Assembly (NCBI RefSeq): GCF_014205675.1
Contig: NZ_JACIIX010000009.1
Coordinates: 1 to 64,000, forward strand
Origin: Novispirillum itersonii
Lineage (GTDB): Bacteria > Pseudomonadota > Alphaproteobacteria > Rhodospirillales > Rhodospirillaceae
DNA length: 64,000 nucleotides
Direction of reading: 5' to 3'
Part shown: positions 43,461-50,937 of the stretch, one piece after another
Layout of the letters: each line of letters starts with the position of its first letter
Numbering within the stretch: the stretch's first letter is position 1
The notes under the pieces: model-generated
Databases searched by the model: none
What the model was told of the DNA's origin: nothing
What the model saw: the letters and a program-made list of their open reading frames with translations, nothing else
Made by a program: the position numbers and the translations under genes

Positions 43461-43984
43461 GACAGCATATCCTGAGAACGGGACGGGGCGGGGATCCGTC
43501 CGGCGGCAATCGCCAGATCCCGCGCCGCCGGCAGCAGGCAGGCCAGCACCGACAGCGCCGCCCCGGCCAGAAAGAAGATCCAGTACAGGACCATGGGGAT
43601 GCCGATGGTCTGCGACTGGTCGCCGTAGTCCAGCGCCTGCAAGGCGGTGCCGCTGCCTGCCCACAGGATGGCGGCCATCAGCACCGCCCCCAGCAGCGCG
43701 CCAAAGCCATCCAGCCCGTGGCGCAGGCGCGGCGGAATCAGCGACACGCCGAGATCGACCCGCACATGGGCATCGCGGAGGAAGGCGAAGGGGATCACCA
43801 GTGCCGCGCAGATGACCAGACCGAGCTGGGTGATATCGACGGTGCCACGGATCGACTGGCCGACGCTGCCGCGCAGGGCGATATCAGCCAGCGTGACGGT
43901 GACGGCAAGGCCCATCAGCCCCAGCCCGGCAAAGGCCACCGACCGCAGGGCGCGGTCGGTGACGGTGAACAGACAGGTCAGCAT
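43457..43984 (-). CDS. dctQ: TRAP transporter small permease
   Basis: 175 residues, four membrane helices. DctQ-like pattern: VTLADIALRGSVGQSIRGTV, then FAFLRDAHVRVDLGVSLIPP. The start MLTCLFTVTD at 43984 lies 19 bases after the dctP stop, and the end overlaps dctM. It forms the membrane complex with DctM. Confidence 0.88.
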   Translation of the reverse strand: MLTCLFTVTDRALRSVAFAGLGLMGLAVTVTLADIALRGSVGQSIRGTVDITQLGLVICAALVIPFAFLRDAHVRVDLGVSLIPPRLRHGLDGFGALLGAVLMAAILWAGSGTALQALDYGDQSQTIGIPMVLYWIFFLAGAALSVLACLLPAARDLAIAAGRIPAPSRSQDMLS

Positions 43985-44003
43985 GGTGGCAGGCCCGGCG
44001 CGG

Positions 44004-45068
44004 TCAGCGCTGTTCGTATTTGGCGACCAGCGCCTTGGCGCGGCCATAGATGGCGGCGGCGTTGGGCACGTTGTCGTCCTTCGCCAGTTTGGCAATCCAG
44101 GCCTCGGCCATCGGCTTCAGGCGGTCGGCGAAGGCCTGCCGTTCGGCATCGGTCAGGGTGATGATCTCGTGGCCCTTGGCCTTGGCGTCGTCCATGCCAC
44201 GGGCATCCCACTTGTCCCACCACGGGCCGAACTTGGGGATCAGCGCATCGCCGCTGATGGAATCAAGGGCGGTGCGGACATCGGCGGGCAGGCTCTGGTA
44301 CTTCTTCTCGTTCATCACGAAGAAGAAGCAGGTGGTGTAGGTGCGGGCGTCGGTGTGGTACTTGACCACTTCGTTCAGGCGGAAGGCTCCGACCGCATCC
44401 CAGGTGAAGATGGTGCCGTCCAGCACCTTCTTTTGCAGGCTTTCATACACTTCTGCCGGGGGCAGGCCGACCGGGGTGCCGCCAAGGGCGGTGACGGCTT
44501 CGGAAATCGCCGGGGACGGGGTGCGCAGGCGCAGGCCCTTCATGTCATCGGGGCTGCGTACCGGCTTATCGGTGGTGTGGATCAGCCCGGCGTTGTGGCA
44601 GTACAGGGCCAGCGGCTTGACACCCTTGTACTCATCGGCCAGCAGGCCTTCCTTATGCAGGTCCCACAGGGTGCGGGTGGCACCGTCGGCGGTCTTGGCG
44701 AGGAACGGCATATCCATGATCGAGGTGCGCGGCAGGCGGCCGCGCGGCATTCCGGCCAGACCGTTGGCCATATCGACGACCCCGGCCTTCACCTGATCCA
44801 TCTGCTTGGCGACATTCCCGAAGGCACTGGGGCCGGGCAGGATTTCCACCGCCACCTTGCCGTTGGTTTTGGCTTCCAGCTCCCGCGCCCACGGTTCGAG
44901 GAAGTCGGTGTGGATGCCGTGCTTGTCGGGCAGGTAATGGCTGATCTTCAGGGTGATGTCGGCGGCCTGCGCGGGCAGGGTGGCAAGGGCGGGGACGGTC
45001 AGGGCCGACAGGCAGAGCAGGGCGCGGCGCAGCCCGGTCCGAAAGCGGGTCGTGGTGGGGCGGGTCAT
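44004..45068 (-). CDS. dctP: TRAP transporter substrate-binding protein
   Basis: 354 residues with a Sec signal peptide (hydrophobic 14-34, cleavage near PAQAAD). The mature protein has the DctP fold motifs DITLKISHYLPDKHGIHTDF, EILPGPSAFGNVAKQMDQVK and LRLRTPSPAISEAVTALGGT. In the last of these, the Arg in 'RLRTP' normally salt-bridges a substrate carboxylate. It heads the dctPQM operon on the minus strand. The ligand class is organic acid; the exact compound is unknown. Confidence 0.92.
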   Translation of the reverse strand: MTRPTTTRFRTGLRRALLCLSALTVPALATLPAQAADITLKISHYLPDKHGIHTDFLEPWARELEAKTNGKVAVEILPGPSAFGNVAKQMDQVKAGVVDMANGLAGMPRGRLPRTSIMDMPFLAKTADGATRTLWDLHKEGLLADEYKGVKPLALYCHNAGLIHTTDKPVRSPDDMKGLRLRTPSPAISEAVTALGGTPVGLPPAEVYESLQKKVLDGTIFTWDAVGAFRLNEVVKYHTDARTYTTCFFFVMNEKKYQSLPADVRTALDSISGDALIPKFGPWWDKWDARGMDDAKAKGHEIITLTDAERQAFADRLKPMAEAWIAKLAKDDNVPNAAAIYGRAKALVAKYEQR

Positions 45069-45308
45069 GGCAGGGGATCTCCCGGTTTGGTCGTTTCCTT
45101 TTACCTTCCGTCATTGTCTGCGCCGCAGCGGTGGCAACCGGGCTGGCACAGCGTGGAAGGCTTATAAACAGGGGACGGTAAAATGGTTTCCCATGCAACC
45201 ATTTTTTCGGAGCGGTTTCTTTTTATGCGCTGCGTTTCGCCTTTTGCGCGGGTGCAGCAAAACCGTAGCCTGAACGGGGACTTCAGCCCCTATTCATCAT
45301 GAAAAATA

Positions 45309-45321
45309 CATATTCAATATG
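45309..45321. promoter_or_regulatory. Palindrome upstream of the SHP/b561 operon
   Basis: CATATT-C-AATATG, a perfect 13-bp palindrome 27 bases before the first small gene, within the 280-base divergent interval with dctP. It could be an operator or part of the promoter. No regulator can be named. Confidence 0.35.
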
Positions 45322-45348
45322 AAGCACCTTGAATGGGTAGGATGCATC

Positions 45349-45492
45349 ATGTTGAAAAAAATGATTCTTCAGGGAATGGCGGCGACAGTCGTCATTGCCG
45401 TTCTGTCGGCGGGATATGCCCTGATGCGGGCCCCCACCGTGTCCAGCGGACTGACGCAGATGGCGTCGGCCTTGACGGAGGGAGACGACTGA
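45349..45492 (+). CDS. Small single-pass membrane protein in cytochrome operon
   Basis: 47 residues: Lys-containing start (MLKKMILQGMAAT), one hydrophobic helix (about residues 9-27, GMAATVVIAVLSAGYALM) and a short polar tail ending EGDD. AGGA lies eight bases upstream of the ATG. Its stop codon overlaps the cytochrome b561 start (TGATG), so it is translationally coupled to it. No family recognised. A small assembly or stability subunit of the b561/SHP system is possible but unproven. Confidence 0.6.
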   Translation: MLKKMILQGMAATVVIAVLSAGYALMRAPTVSSGLTQMASALTEGDD

Positions 45493-46148
45493 TGACTGCG
45501 GTGACACAGACAGAAACCCCGCCGTTGAGCACACCGCGCCCGGCGCGGGGTGGGCTGAAATCGGAGGCCCCGGCTGGGGCCGACTGGCGCGTTGAGCGCC
45601 CGCGCGACCATTCGCGCGTGAGCCAAGCGGACGGACGTCCGCGCCCGGCGTCTGAGGGGCTGAAAAAAAGATCAACTCAGATTGCAGTGCTGCGGTTGTG
45701 GCACGCCGTGCTGGCCGGGGGCTTTGTGGTGGCATGGGCGACGGGGGACGAGAACACCTACGCCCTGCATCAGTTCTCCGGCTATGTGGTTCTGGCGGCC
45801 CTGATGGTTCGGGGGCTGATCGCAGCGTTCAGCCCGGCGGACAGCCTGCTCGGCTGGCCGAAGCTGAGCCGGGCGCAGGTGTGGGACTGGCTGGCGATCC
45901 GCCGGGGCCGGAATCCGCTGTTCGCCGGTCTGGCACTGGCGCTGCTGGCGACGGTGGCGGCGACGGCGGCCAGCGGAGCCATCGCCGACTGGGTGACGTG
46001 GATGGAACATCCGCACGAAGCGGCCAGCGATATCACGCTGGCGGTGATCTTCGCGCATATCGCCTTTGTGTTTTACCAGTATGGCGGGCGGCCTTGGGTC
46101 TTGACCCAGATCCGTCGGATCCGTGCGTCTCTGTGGGGGATGAAATGA
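45492..46148 (+). CDS. Cytochrome b561-family membrane protein with repeat-derived N-terminal extension
   Basis: 218 residues. From residue ~60 it is a four-helix di-haem b-type cytochrome: histidines in LRLWHAVLAGG, NTYALHQFSGYVVLA, MEHPHEAASD and IFAHIAFVFYQYGG. Residues ~25-57 are encoded by dispersed element A (45563-45666) and have no counterpart in normal b561 proteins, whose start would lie close to the first helix. The extension should lie in the cytoplasm, where it could be tolerated. The downstream partners SHP and DHC match the operon described in Rhodobacter sphaeroides, where b561 passes electrons from quinol to DHC/SHP. Confidence 0.88.
   Translation: MTAVTQTETPPLSTPRPARGGLKSEAPAGADWRVERPRDHSRVSQADGRPRPASEGLKKRSTQIAVLRLWHAVLAGGFVVAWATGDENTYALHQFSGYVVLAALMVRGLIAAFSPADSLLGWPKLSRAQVWDWLAIRRGRNPLFAGLALALLATVAATAASGAIADWVTWMEHPHEAASDITLAVIFAHIAFVFYQYGGRPWVLTQIRRIRASLWGMK
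45563..45666 (+). repeat. Dispersed hairpin element A, copy 2 (in frame inside cytochrome b561 gene)
   Basis: Closely matches 114-214. The hairpin stems are kept by paired substitutions: GGCCCC-ggct-GGGGCC (against GGCCC/GGGCC in copy 1), GGCGC-gttga-GCGCC (against GGCCC/GGGCC), CGCGCG-accatt-CGCGCG, and GCGGAC-ggac-GTCCGC (against GCGGGC/GCCCGC). The encoded peptide, GADWRVERPRDHSRVSQ followed by GRPRPASEGLK, is in the same reading frame as in copy 1. Confidence 0.88.
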
Positions 46149-46561
46149 TGAAAACCGCGCTGTTTATTGCCGCTGCCCTGCTGACTGCCGTCTCTCCGGC
46201 GCTGGCGGCGGAGGGCGCTGCCGCCCGGCAGGCGATCCTGAAGACCTATCAGGCGGAGATCCCCGGCTTCACCGGTTTTGATGCGGCCCGGGGCGAGGCC
46301 CTGTACCGCAGCGTGGTGGCGGGCAGTGATCCGCGCATCACCGGCTGCACCAGCTGCCACACCGCCAACCCGCGCCAGCCGGGGCAGAATGCCAAGACCG
46401 GGCGGGCGATTGATCCGGTGGCGGTCTCGGCCACCCCGGACCGTTTCACCGATGCCGACCGGGTGGAAAAGCAGTTCAGCCGGGATTGTAAAACCGTCCT
46501 CAACCGCGCCTGCACCGCGCAGGAAAAAGGCGACTACATCACCTTCCTGATGGGGCAGTGA
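46145..46561 (+). CDS. SHP-type monohaem cytochrome c (DUF1924)
   Basis: 138 residues. A Sec signal peptide (cleavage near ALAAE) is followed by a class-I-like cytochrome c with one haem site CTSCH (68-72). Asn82 in GQNAKTGRAID is a candidate for the unusual Asn sixth ligand known in sphaeroides haem protein, which is displaced by O2 or NO on reduction. Cys115 and Cys123 are placed for the family disulfide. The ATG overlaps the b561 stop (ATGATGA). It is periplasmic and probably receives electrons from DHC. Confidence 0.88.
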   Translation: MMKTALFIAAALLTAVSPALAAEGAAARQAILKTYQAEIPGFTGFDAARGEALYRSVVAGSDPRITGCTSCHTANPRQPGQNAKTGRAIDPVAVSATPDRFTDADRVEKQFSRDCKTVLNRACTAQEKGDYITFLMGQ

Positions 46562-46565
46562 CATC

Positions 46566-47015
46566 ATGCGCACATTTCTTTTTCCCTCTGTCGCTCTGGC
46601 CGCTGCCGTTCTGGCGTTTCCGGTGCTTCCGGCATGGGCGGGGCCGGACCGGGTGCCGCCGCTGACCGATGCGCTGACCCGGGCCGAATGCGGCACCTGC
46701 CACATGGCGTTTCAACCGGCGCTGCTTCCGGCCCGGTCGTGGGAGCGGATGATGGATACCCTGTCCGACCACTTCGGCGACGATGCCAGCCTGCCGCCGG
46801 ATAAGGTGGCCCACATCCGCGCCGTGCTGGTGGCCGGGGCCGGGCGCGACCGCCGCGCCCCTGATGCCACCCCGCAGCGGATCACCGAAGCCCGGTGGTT
46901 CACCCATGAGCACGACTTTGCTCCGTCGCGCTGGCAGAAGCCGGGTGTGGTCACCAAATCCAACTGTGCCGCCTGCCACCGTGGGGCGGAGCAGGGGGTG
47001 TATGACGATGATTGA
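46566..47015 (+). CDS. DHC-type dihaem cytochrome c
   Basis: 149 residues with a signal peptide (cleavage near AWAGP) and two haem sites, CGTCH near residue 39 and CAACH near residue 138. The intervening helices (PARSWERMMDTLSDHFGDDA, ITEARWFTHEHD) are typical of the DHC family that partners SHP. It begins 4 bases after the SHP stop and ends the operon, convergent with osmC 6 bases later. It acts in the periplasm as an electron carrier between the b561 membrane protein and SHP. Confidence 0.88.
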   Translation: MRTFLFPSVALAAAVLAFPVLPAWAGPDRVPPLTDALTRAECGTCHMAFQPALLPARSWERMMDTLSDHFGDDASLPPDKVAHIRAVLVAGAGRDRRAPDATPQRITEARWFTHEHDFAPSRWQKPGVVTKSNCAACHRGAEQGVYDDD

Positions 47016-47020
47016 TGGGG

Positions 47021-47509
47021 TTACCCGCCCTTGGTCCCCACAAACTCGGGCACCACAAATTCCGGCGCATAGGACACCGGAAAGTTCACTGACCGGGCGA
47101 TGAAGCACACACTGTGGATGCGGTGATGGATTGCCTCCGCCGCCGCAAGGTCGGTGCCCGGCAGCACGGTGATCTTCGGGCGCAGGGTGGCTTCGGTAAA
47201 GCGCCCGGCCCCGCCTGCTTCCACCACGCCGGTGGCGGTCGGGGTGTCCTCATAGGCGGTGACGGTGATCTTCGCGTCCGCCGCGTAGTGCAGATACCAC
47301 AGCATATGGCAGGCGGAGAGGGCGGAGATCAGCAGATCCTCCGGGTTCATCTTCGCCGGATCGCCGCCCAGCAGCGGATCGTTGGAGCAGCTGACCACCG
47401 GCTTGCCCGGCACGGCGATATCCCATGTGCGGTCATAGGCGCGGTAATGGGCGGTGCCGTCGCCGCGGTTGCCGGTCCAGAGAATACGCGAGGTGTAGGT
47501 GTGGGCCAT
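47021..47509 (-). CDS. OsmC/Ohr-family peroxidase-like protein
   Basis: 162 residues. Two Cys are at the positions used for peroxide reduction: in ISALSACHMLWYLHYAAD (about residue 68) and in IHSVCFIARSVNFPV (about residue 136). MNPEDLLISALSACHM matches the OsmC family better than Ohr. The start MAHTYTSRIL at 47509 is used. It is divergent from a GntR regulator, and a palindromic operator sits between them. It probably detoxifies organic hydroperoxides, or uses the 'SACHMLWYLH' subfamily's unknown substrate. Confidence 0.88.
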   Translation of the reverse strand: MAHTYTSRILWTGNRGDGTAHYRAYDRTWDIAVPGKPVVSCSNDPLLGGDPAKMNPEDLLISALSACHMLWYLHYAADAKITVTAYEDTPTATGVVEAGGAGRFTEATLRPKITVLPGTDLAAAEAIHHRIHSVCFIARSVNFPVSYAPEFVVPEFVGTKGG

Positions 47510-47545
47510 GATCCTGTCCTTGCCAGAGCCGCTGATGTAAGCCAT

Positions 47546-47559
47546 GTATACGCGTATAC
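47546..47559. promoter_or_regulatory. Operator of the GntR regulator
   Basis: GTATACGCGTATAC, a perfect 14-bp palindrome between divergent osmC and gntR genes, 36 bases from osmC and 21 from gntR. FCD-type GntR proteins typically bind GTATAC-containing palindromes, so autoregulation and control of osmC are likely. Confidence 0.7.
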
Positions 47560-47580
47560 GGAGTCAGGGCGGAGAGCAAG

Positions 47581-48195
47581 ATGTCTTTGGCGGATCTTCT
47601 GCGGCAGGAAATTCTGGCCGGGCGGCTGCCCCCCGGCACCGTGCTGTCACAGACGGAAACGGCGGAACGTTATGGCGTCAGCCGCATTCCGGTGCGCGAT
47701 GCTTTCCAGCAACTGGCGCAGGACCGGCTGGTGACGGTGATTCCCGGCAAGGGGGCGCAGGTGATCCGCCTGTCGGTGCCGGAGCTGACGGAGGTGTATG
47801 ATCTGCGGATTCTGCTGGAAGGCGACCTGCTGCGGCGGGCGGTGCAGGCGGCGGGGCCGGACTATGCGGCAGAGGTCGGTTATGCCCTGCGCAAATCAGA
47901 CCTTGAGGCCGGACGCCCCGGCTGGGCGGATGGCGACTGGTTTTTCCACAAAACCCTCTATGCCCCGGCCAACCGTCCGCGCCAACTGGCGATGGCGGAG
48001 GAACTGCGCCGCCTGTGTCTGGTCCATATCGCCTGTTACGATACCCTGACGCAGGCCACCCCGGACTGGCTGGCCCACCACGCGGCCATCGTGCAGGCGG
48101 CGGTCAACGGGCAGGCGGAGGCGGCGGTAGCGGCACTGGAACAGCATCTGGAGGCCGCCCGGCGCTTTCTGCTGGGCCGCAGGGAGGGCCAATAG
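47581..48195 (+). CDS. GntR-family transcriptional regulator (FadR/FCD subgroup)
   Basis: 204 residues. N-terminal winged helix (LRQEILAGRLPPGTVLSQTE, RYGVSRIPVRDAFQQLAQDR), then an all-helical FCD effector domain with LTEVYDLRILLEGDLLRRAV and the metal-binding-type histidines in DWFFHKTLYAPANRP and WLAHHAAIVQAAVNGQAEAA. The start at 47581 is not preceded by a strong ribosome-binding site (GGAGAGCAAG). Its likely operator is the adjacent palindrome; the effector is unknown. Confidence 0.88.
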   Translation: MSLADLLRQEILAGRLPPGTVLSQTETAERYGVSRIPVRDAFQQLAQDRLVTVIPGKGAQVIRLSVPELTEVYDLRILLEGDLLRRAVQAAGPDYAAEVGYALRKSDLEAGRPGWADGDWFFHKTLYAPANRPRQLAMAEELRRLCLVHIACYDTLTQATPDWLAHHAAIVQAAVNGQAEAAVAALEQHLEAARRFLLGRREGQ

Positions 48196-48238
48196 AAAAA
48201 GCGGCCCATCCCTTTGTTAAGGAGATGGACCGCTTTTT
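48196..48238. terminator. Bidirectional terminator between gntR and the ABC operon
   Basis: AAAAAGCGGCCCATC pairs with GATGGACCGCTTTTT (one G-U pair on transcription, 15-bp stem). It begins right after the gntR stop and serves the convergent ABC operon from the other side. Confidence 0.88.
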
Positions 48239-48258
48239 AAGCAGGATTGTGGAGGGCC

Positions 48259-49035
48259 TTATGCCGGGCGTTCCTGCCCGTCCTTCGGCTTCCAGGTGAT
48301 CAGGCGGCCTTCCAGCCAGGTCAGCAGGGTATCAATCACCAGCACGAAGATTGCCAGCACCACAATCCCGGCGAACACGCCGACCGCATCGAAGTTGCCT
48401 TCCGACTGGGCGATCAGGTGGCCGAGACCGGCGGAGGACCCGAGGTATTCGCCGATGATCGCGCCGACGACGGCAAAGCCGACCGAGGTGCGCAGCGAGG
48501 ACAGGATCCACGTTGCCGCCGCCGGAAGGTAGACATGGCGCAGCATATCAAACCGGCTGGCCCCGAGAATGCGGGAGTTGGACAGGATCACCGGGTTGAC
48601 TTCCCGCACCCCCTGAAGGGCGTTGAAGAAGGTGATGAAGAACACCAGCGTGACCGCCAGCGCCACCTTCGACCACAGGCCAAGGCCCAGCCACAGCACG
48701 AACACCGGGGCGAGAACCACGCGGGGGATGGCATTGATCGCCTTGATGAACGGGTCAAGGATGCGCGCCGCCCGGCGGGCCAGCCCCAGCCACACCCCGA
48801 TCACCACCCCCAGCAGGGTGCCGACCACATAGCCCAGCACCGTTTCCAGCACGGTGATGTTCAGGTGGCGGTAGAAGGAGGTGTCAGAGACCCATTCCAC
48901 CACCTTGCCACCGATTGACAGCGGCGACGGGAAGAAGAACGGGTCAATCATCCCGGCCTTGACCCCCAGTTCCCAGCCGCCGAACAGGACCACCACCAGC
49001 AGCAGCTGGATCATCCGGTCACGGATGTTGAGCAT
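48259..49035 (-). CDS. NitT/TauT-type ABC transporter permease
   Basis: 258 residues with six membrane helices. The permease loop ILGASRFDMLRHVYLPAAAT and the start LVVVLFGGWELGVKAGMIDP match the SsuC/TauC group. It overlaps the ATPase gene by 17 bases. It imports the solute bound by the protein at 49883-50893. Sulfonate, nitrate, pyrimidine-like and aromatic-acid substrates are all known for the group, so none is assigned here. Confidence 0.9.
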   Translation of the reverse strand: MLNIRDRMIQLLLVVVLFGGWELGVKAGMIDPFFFPSPLSIGGKVVEWVSDTSFYRHLNITVLETVLGYVVGTLLGVVIGVWLGLARRAARILDPFIKAINAIPRVVLAPVFVLWLGLGLWSKVALAVTLVFFITFFNALQGVREVNPVILSNSRILGASRFDMLRHVYLPAAATWILSSLRTSVGFAVVGAIIGEYLGSSAGLGHLIAQSEGNFDAVGVFAGIVVLAIFVLVIDTLLTWLEGRLITWKPKDGQERPA

Positions 49036-49855
49036 AGCTTTTCTCCACTTCGGTCTTCAGGCTGGACCAGATCTTGCGGTACAGGTCCATGAACTGCGGG
49101 TCCATCATGATTTCCGCCACGTTGCGCGGGCGGGGCAGGTCAACGCTGAAGCTGTCAACCACCGTACTGGCCGGACCGGCCGCCAGCACCACCACCCGGT
49201 CGCCCAGCGAAATGGCTTCTTCCAGATCGTGGGTGATCAGCACCACCGACTTGCGGTTTTCCTGCCACAGGCGCAGCAGCTCGCTCTGCATCAGGTGGCG
49301 GGTGTGGATGTCCAGCGCCGAGAACGGCTCGTCCATCAGGATCACTTCCGGATTGACGATCAGGGCCTGTGCCAGCTGCACACGCTTCTTCTGCCCGCCG
49401 GAAAGCTGATGCGGATAGCGCTTCTCAAACCCTTTCAGGCCGACCTTTTCCAGCCAGGCGCGGGACTGCCGCGCCCGTTCATCAGGGGCAACACCACGGA
49501 ACTGCAACCCCAGCTCCACATTTTGCTCCACCGTCTTCCACGGCAGCAGGGCATCCTGCTGGAACAGGTAGCCGACATCGTGGCTGACCCCGTTCACCGG
49601 CTTGCCCGCCAGCGTGATCGACCCCTTCGTCGGCTTCAGCAGACCGGCGATGGCGTTGAGGATGGTGGACTTGCCGCAGCCGGTCGGGCCGACAATGGCA
49701 AGGAACTCCCCGTCGGCGACGGTCAGGTTAACATCCCGCACGGCGGTGAAGGCACCGAACGACATGGTGACGTTGTCGATCCTGACCTTCGGCTGACTGT
49801 TCAGCGGGCGGGGCGTGGTGGCGTCGGCCGCCACGGGGCGGGGGTATGCGCTCAC
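49019..49855 (-). CDS. NitT/TauT-type ABC transporter ATP-binding protein
   Basis: 278 residues. Walker A GPTGCGKST, Q-loop LFQQDALLPWKTVEQNVELG, signature LSGGQKKRVQLAQAL (second half altered from the usual RVAIARAL), Walker B VILMDEPFSALD and switch His in LITHDLEEAISLG. The QQDALLPW and ISLGDRVVVL segments are typical of SsuB/TauB. An unusual Lys-Lys in the signature (QKKR) replaces QRQR but keeps LSGGQ. Confidence 0.92.
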   Translation of the reverse strand: MSAYPRPVAADATTPRPLNSQPKVRIDNVTMSFGAFTAVRDVNLTVADGEFLAIVGPTGCGKSTILNAIAGLLKPTKGSITLAGKPVNGVSHDVGYLFQQDALLPWKTVEQNVELGLQFRGVAPDERARQSRAWLEKVGLKGFEKRYPHQLSGGQKKRVQLAQALIVNPEVILMDEPFSALDIHTRHLMQSELLRLWQENRKSVVLITHDLEEAISLGDRVVVLAAGPASTVVDSFSVDLPRPRNVAEIMMDPQFMDLYRKIWSSLKTEVEKSYAQHP

Positions 49856-49882
49856 GGCTGTTCTCCCTGTGGAACGTTGCTT

Positions 49883-50893
49883 TTATTTGCGGTACTGGGC
49901 CAGGGCCTTTTCGACGAAGGCATTGGTGTAGGTCTTGCTCAGGTCAATGGTGGCCCCGGCGACCTGCGGGTTGAAGGCGGACAGCACGTCCAGCGGCACC
50001 TGAAGGGTCTTGGGGTCAAACAGGCCATCGGGCGACAGGATCGGCATGGCATTGCGGATCGCCTGCGCATAGCCTTCCTTATCTTCCGGCACAAAGCTGG
50101 CGGGCAGCTTGGCCATGATCTCCTCGGCGGAATGGGTCTGGGCCCACAGCATGGCGCGGACGGTGGCGTTGACCGCCTTCTGGATCATCTCCGGCTTGGC
50201 CTTCAGGGTGGCACCGGTGACATACAGGGTGGAGGTCGGGTACAGGCCGCCGTAAATATCGGTGGCCCCGGCGGCAGAGCGGCCGTCGATCAGGATCTTG
50301 CCGATCTTGCGTTCGGTCAGGATGGTCGCCGCCGGATCATAGTTGACCAGCAGGTCGATCTTGCCCTGTTCCAGCGCCACCACGGCGGTGGGGCCGGAGC
50401 CGACACCGATGATGCCGATGTCCGACGGGTTCAGGCCATGGCGCTTCAGGTAATAGCGGATGAAGAAGTCCGACGACGACCCCGGCGCGGTGATGCCGAC
50501 GTTCAGCCCCTTGATGGTTTCCGGCTTGGCCGGATCGAAGCGGGTGTTCGGCGGCCCGGCCAGCACCAGCCCGGAATTGTGGGCCAGCAGCGCCACGGAA
50601 ACCACTTCCTTGCGCACCGACTGCATCTGAATGGTGTGGTCGTAGAAGCCGACGCCGACATCGACCGACCCCGACACCAGCGCCTGCAAGGCCTTTGAGC
50701 CCCCGGCGGCGAAGTTTTCCATCGTCACGTCCAGCCCTTCCTCGGCGTAGTAGCCAAGGCCGACAGCCAGCGGGAACGGCAGGTTGTTGAGGTTAAAGGA
50801 TCCGACGCCGATCCGCACCGGCTCGGCGGCCTGTGTCATCGGGGCGGCGGTCAGGAACGCGGCGACGGTGGCCGCGATGGCCCAGAGCTTCAT
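49883..50893 (-). CDS. NitT/TauT-type ABC transporter substrate-binding protein
   Basis: 336 residues with a Sec signal peptide (cleavage near TQAAEP). NMT1/SsuA-like core: IGVGSFNLNNLPFPLAVGLG, GYYAEEGLDVTMENFAAGGS, ALQALVSGSVDVGVGFYDHT, NVGITAPGSSSDFFIRYYLK. It heads the operon on the minus strand, followed by the ATPase and permease. Upstream, in the same direction, is a PrpF-type isomerase gene, hinting that the imported solute is a carboxylic acid handled by that enzyme. The ligand is not determinable here. Confidence 0.9.
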   Translation of the reverse strand: MKLWAIAATVAAFLTAAPMTQAAEPVRIGVGSFNLNNLPFPLAVGLGYYAEEGLDVTMENFAAGGSKALQALVSGSVDVGVGFYDHTIQMQSVRKEVVSVALLAHNSGLVLAGPPNTRFDPAKPETIKGLNVGITAPGSSSDFFIRYYLKRHGLNPSDIGIIGVGSGPTAVVALEQGKIDLLVNYDPAATILTERKIGKILIDGRSAAGATDIYGGLYPTSTLYVTGATLKAKPEMIQKAVNATVRAMLWAQTHSAEEIMAKLPASFVPEDKEGYAQAIRNAMPILSPDGLFDPKTLQVPLDVLSAFNPQVAGATIDLSKTYTNAFVEKALAQYRK

Positions 50894-50937
50894 GGTATTT
50901 CCTCCTGTTTATTACTTTAGAGCGGTTATCATTCAGA

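Noticed and set aside
45283-45735. Minus-strand 150-codon frame over the b561 start
   Set aside because: Antisense of element A and of coupled plus-strand genes; no ribosome-binding site or homology.
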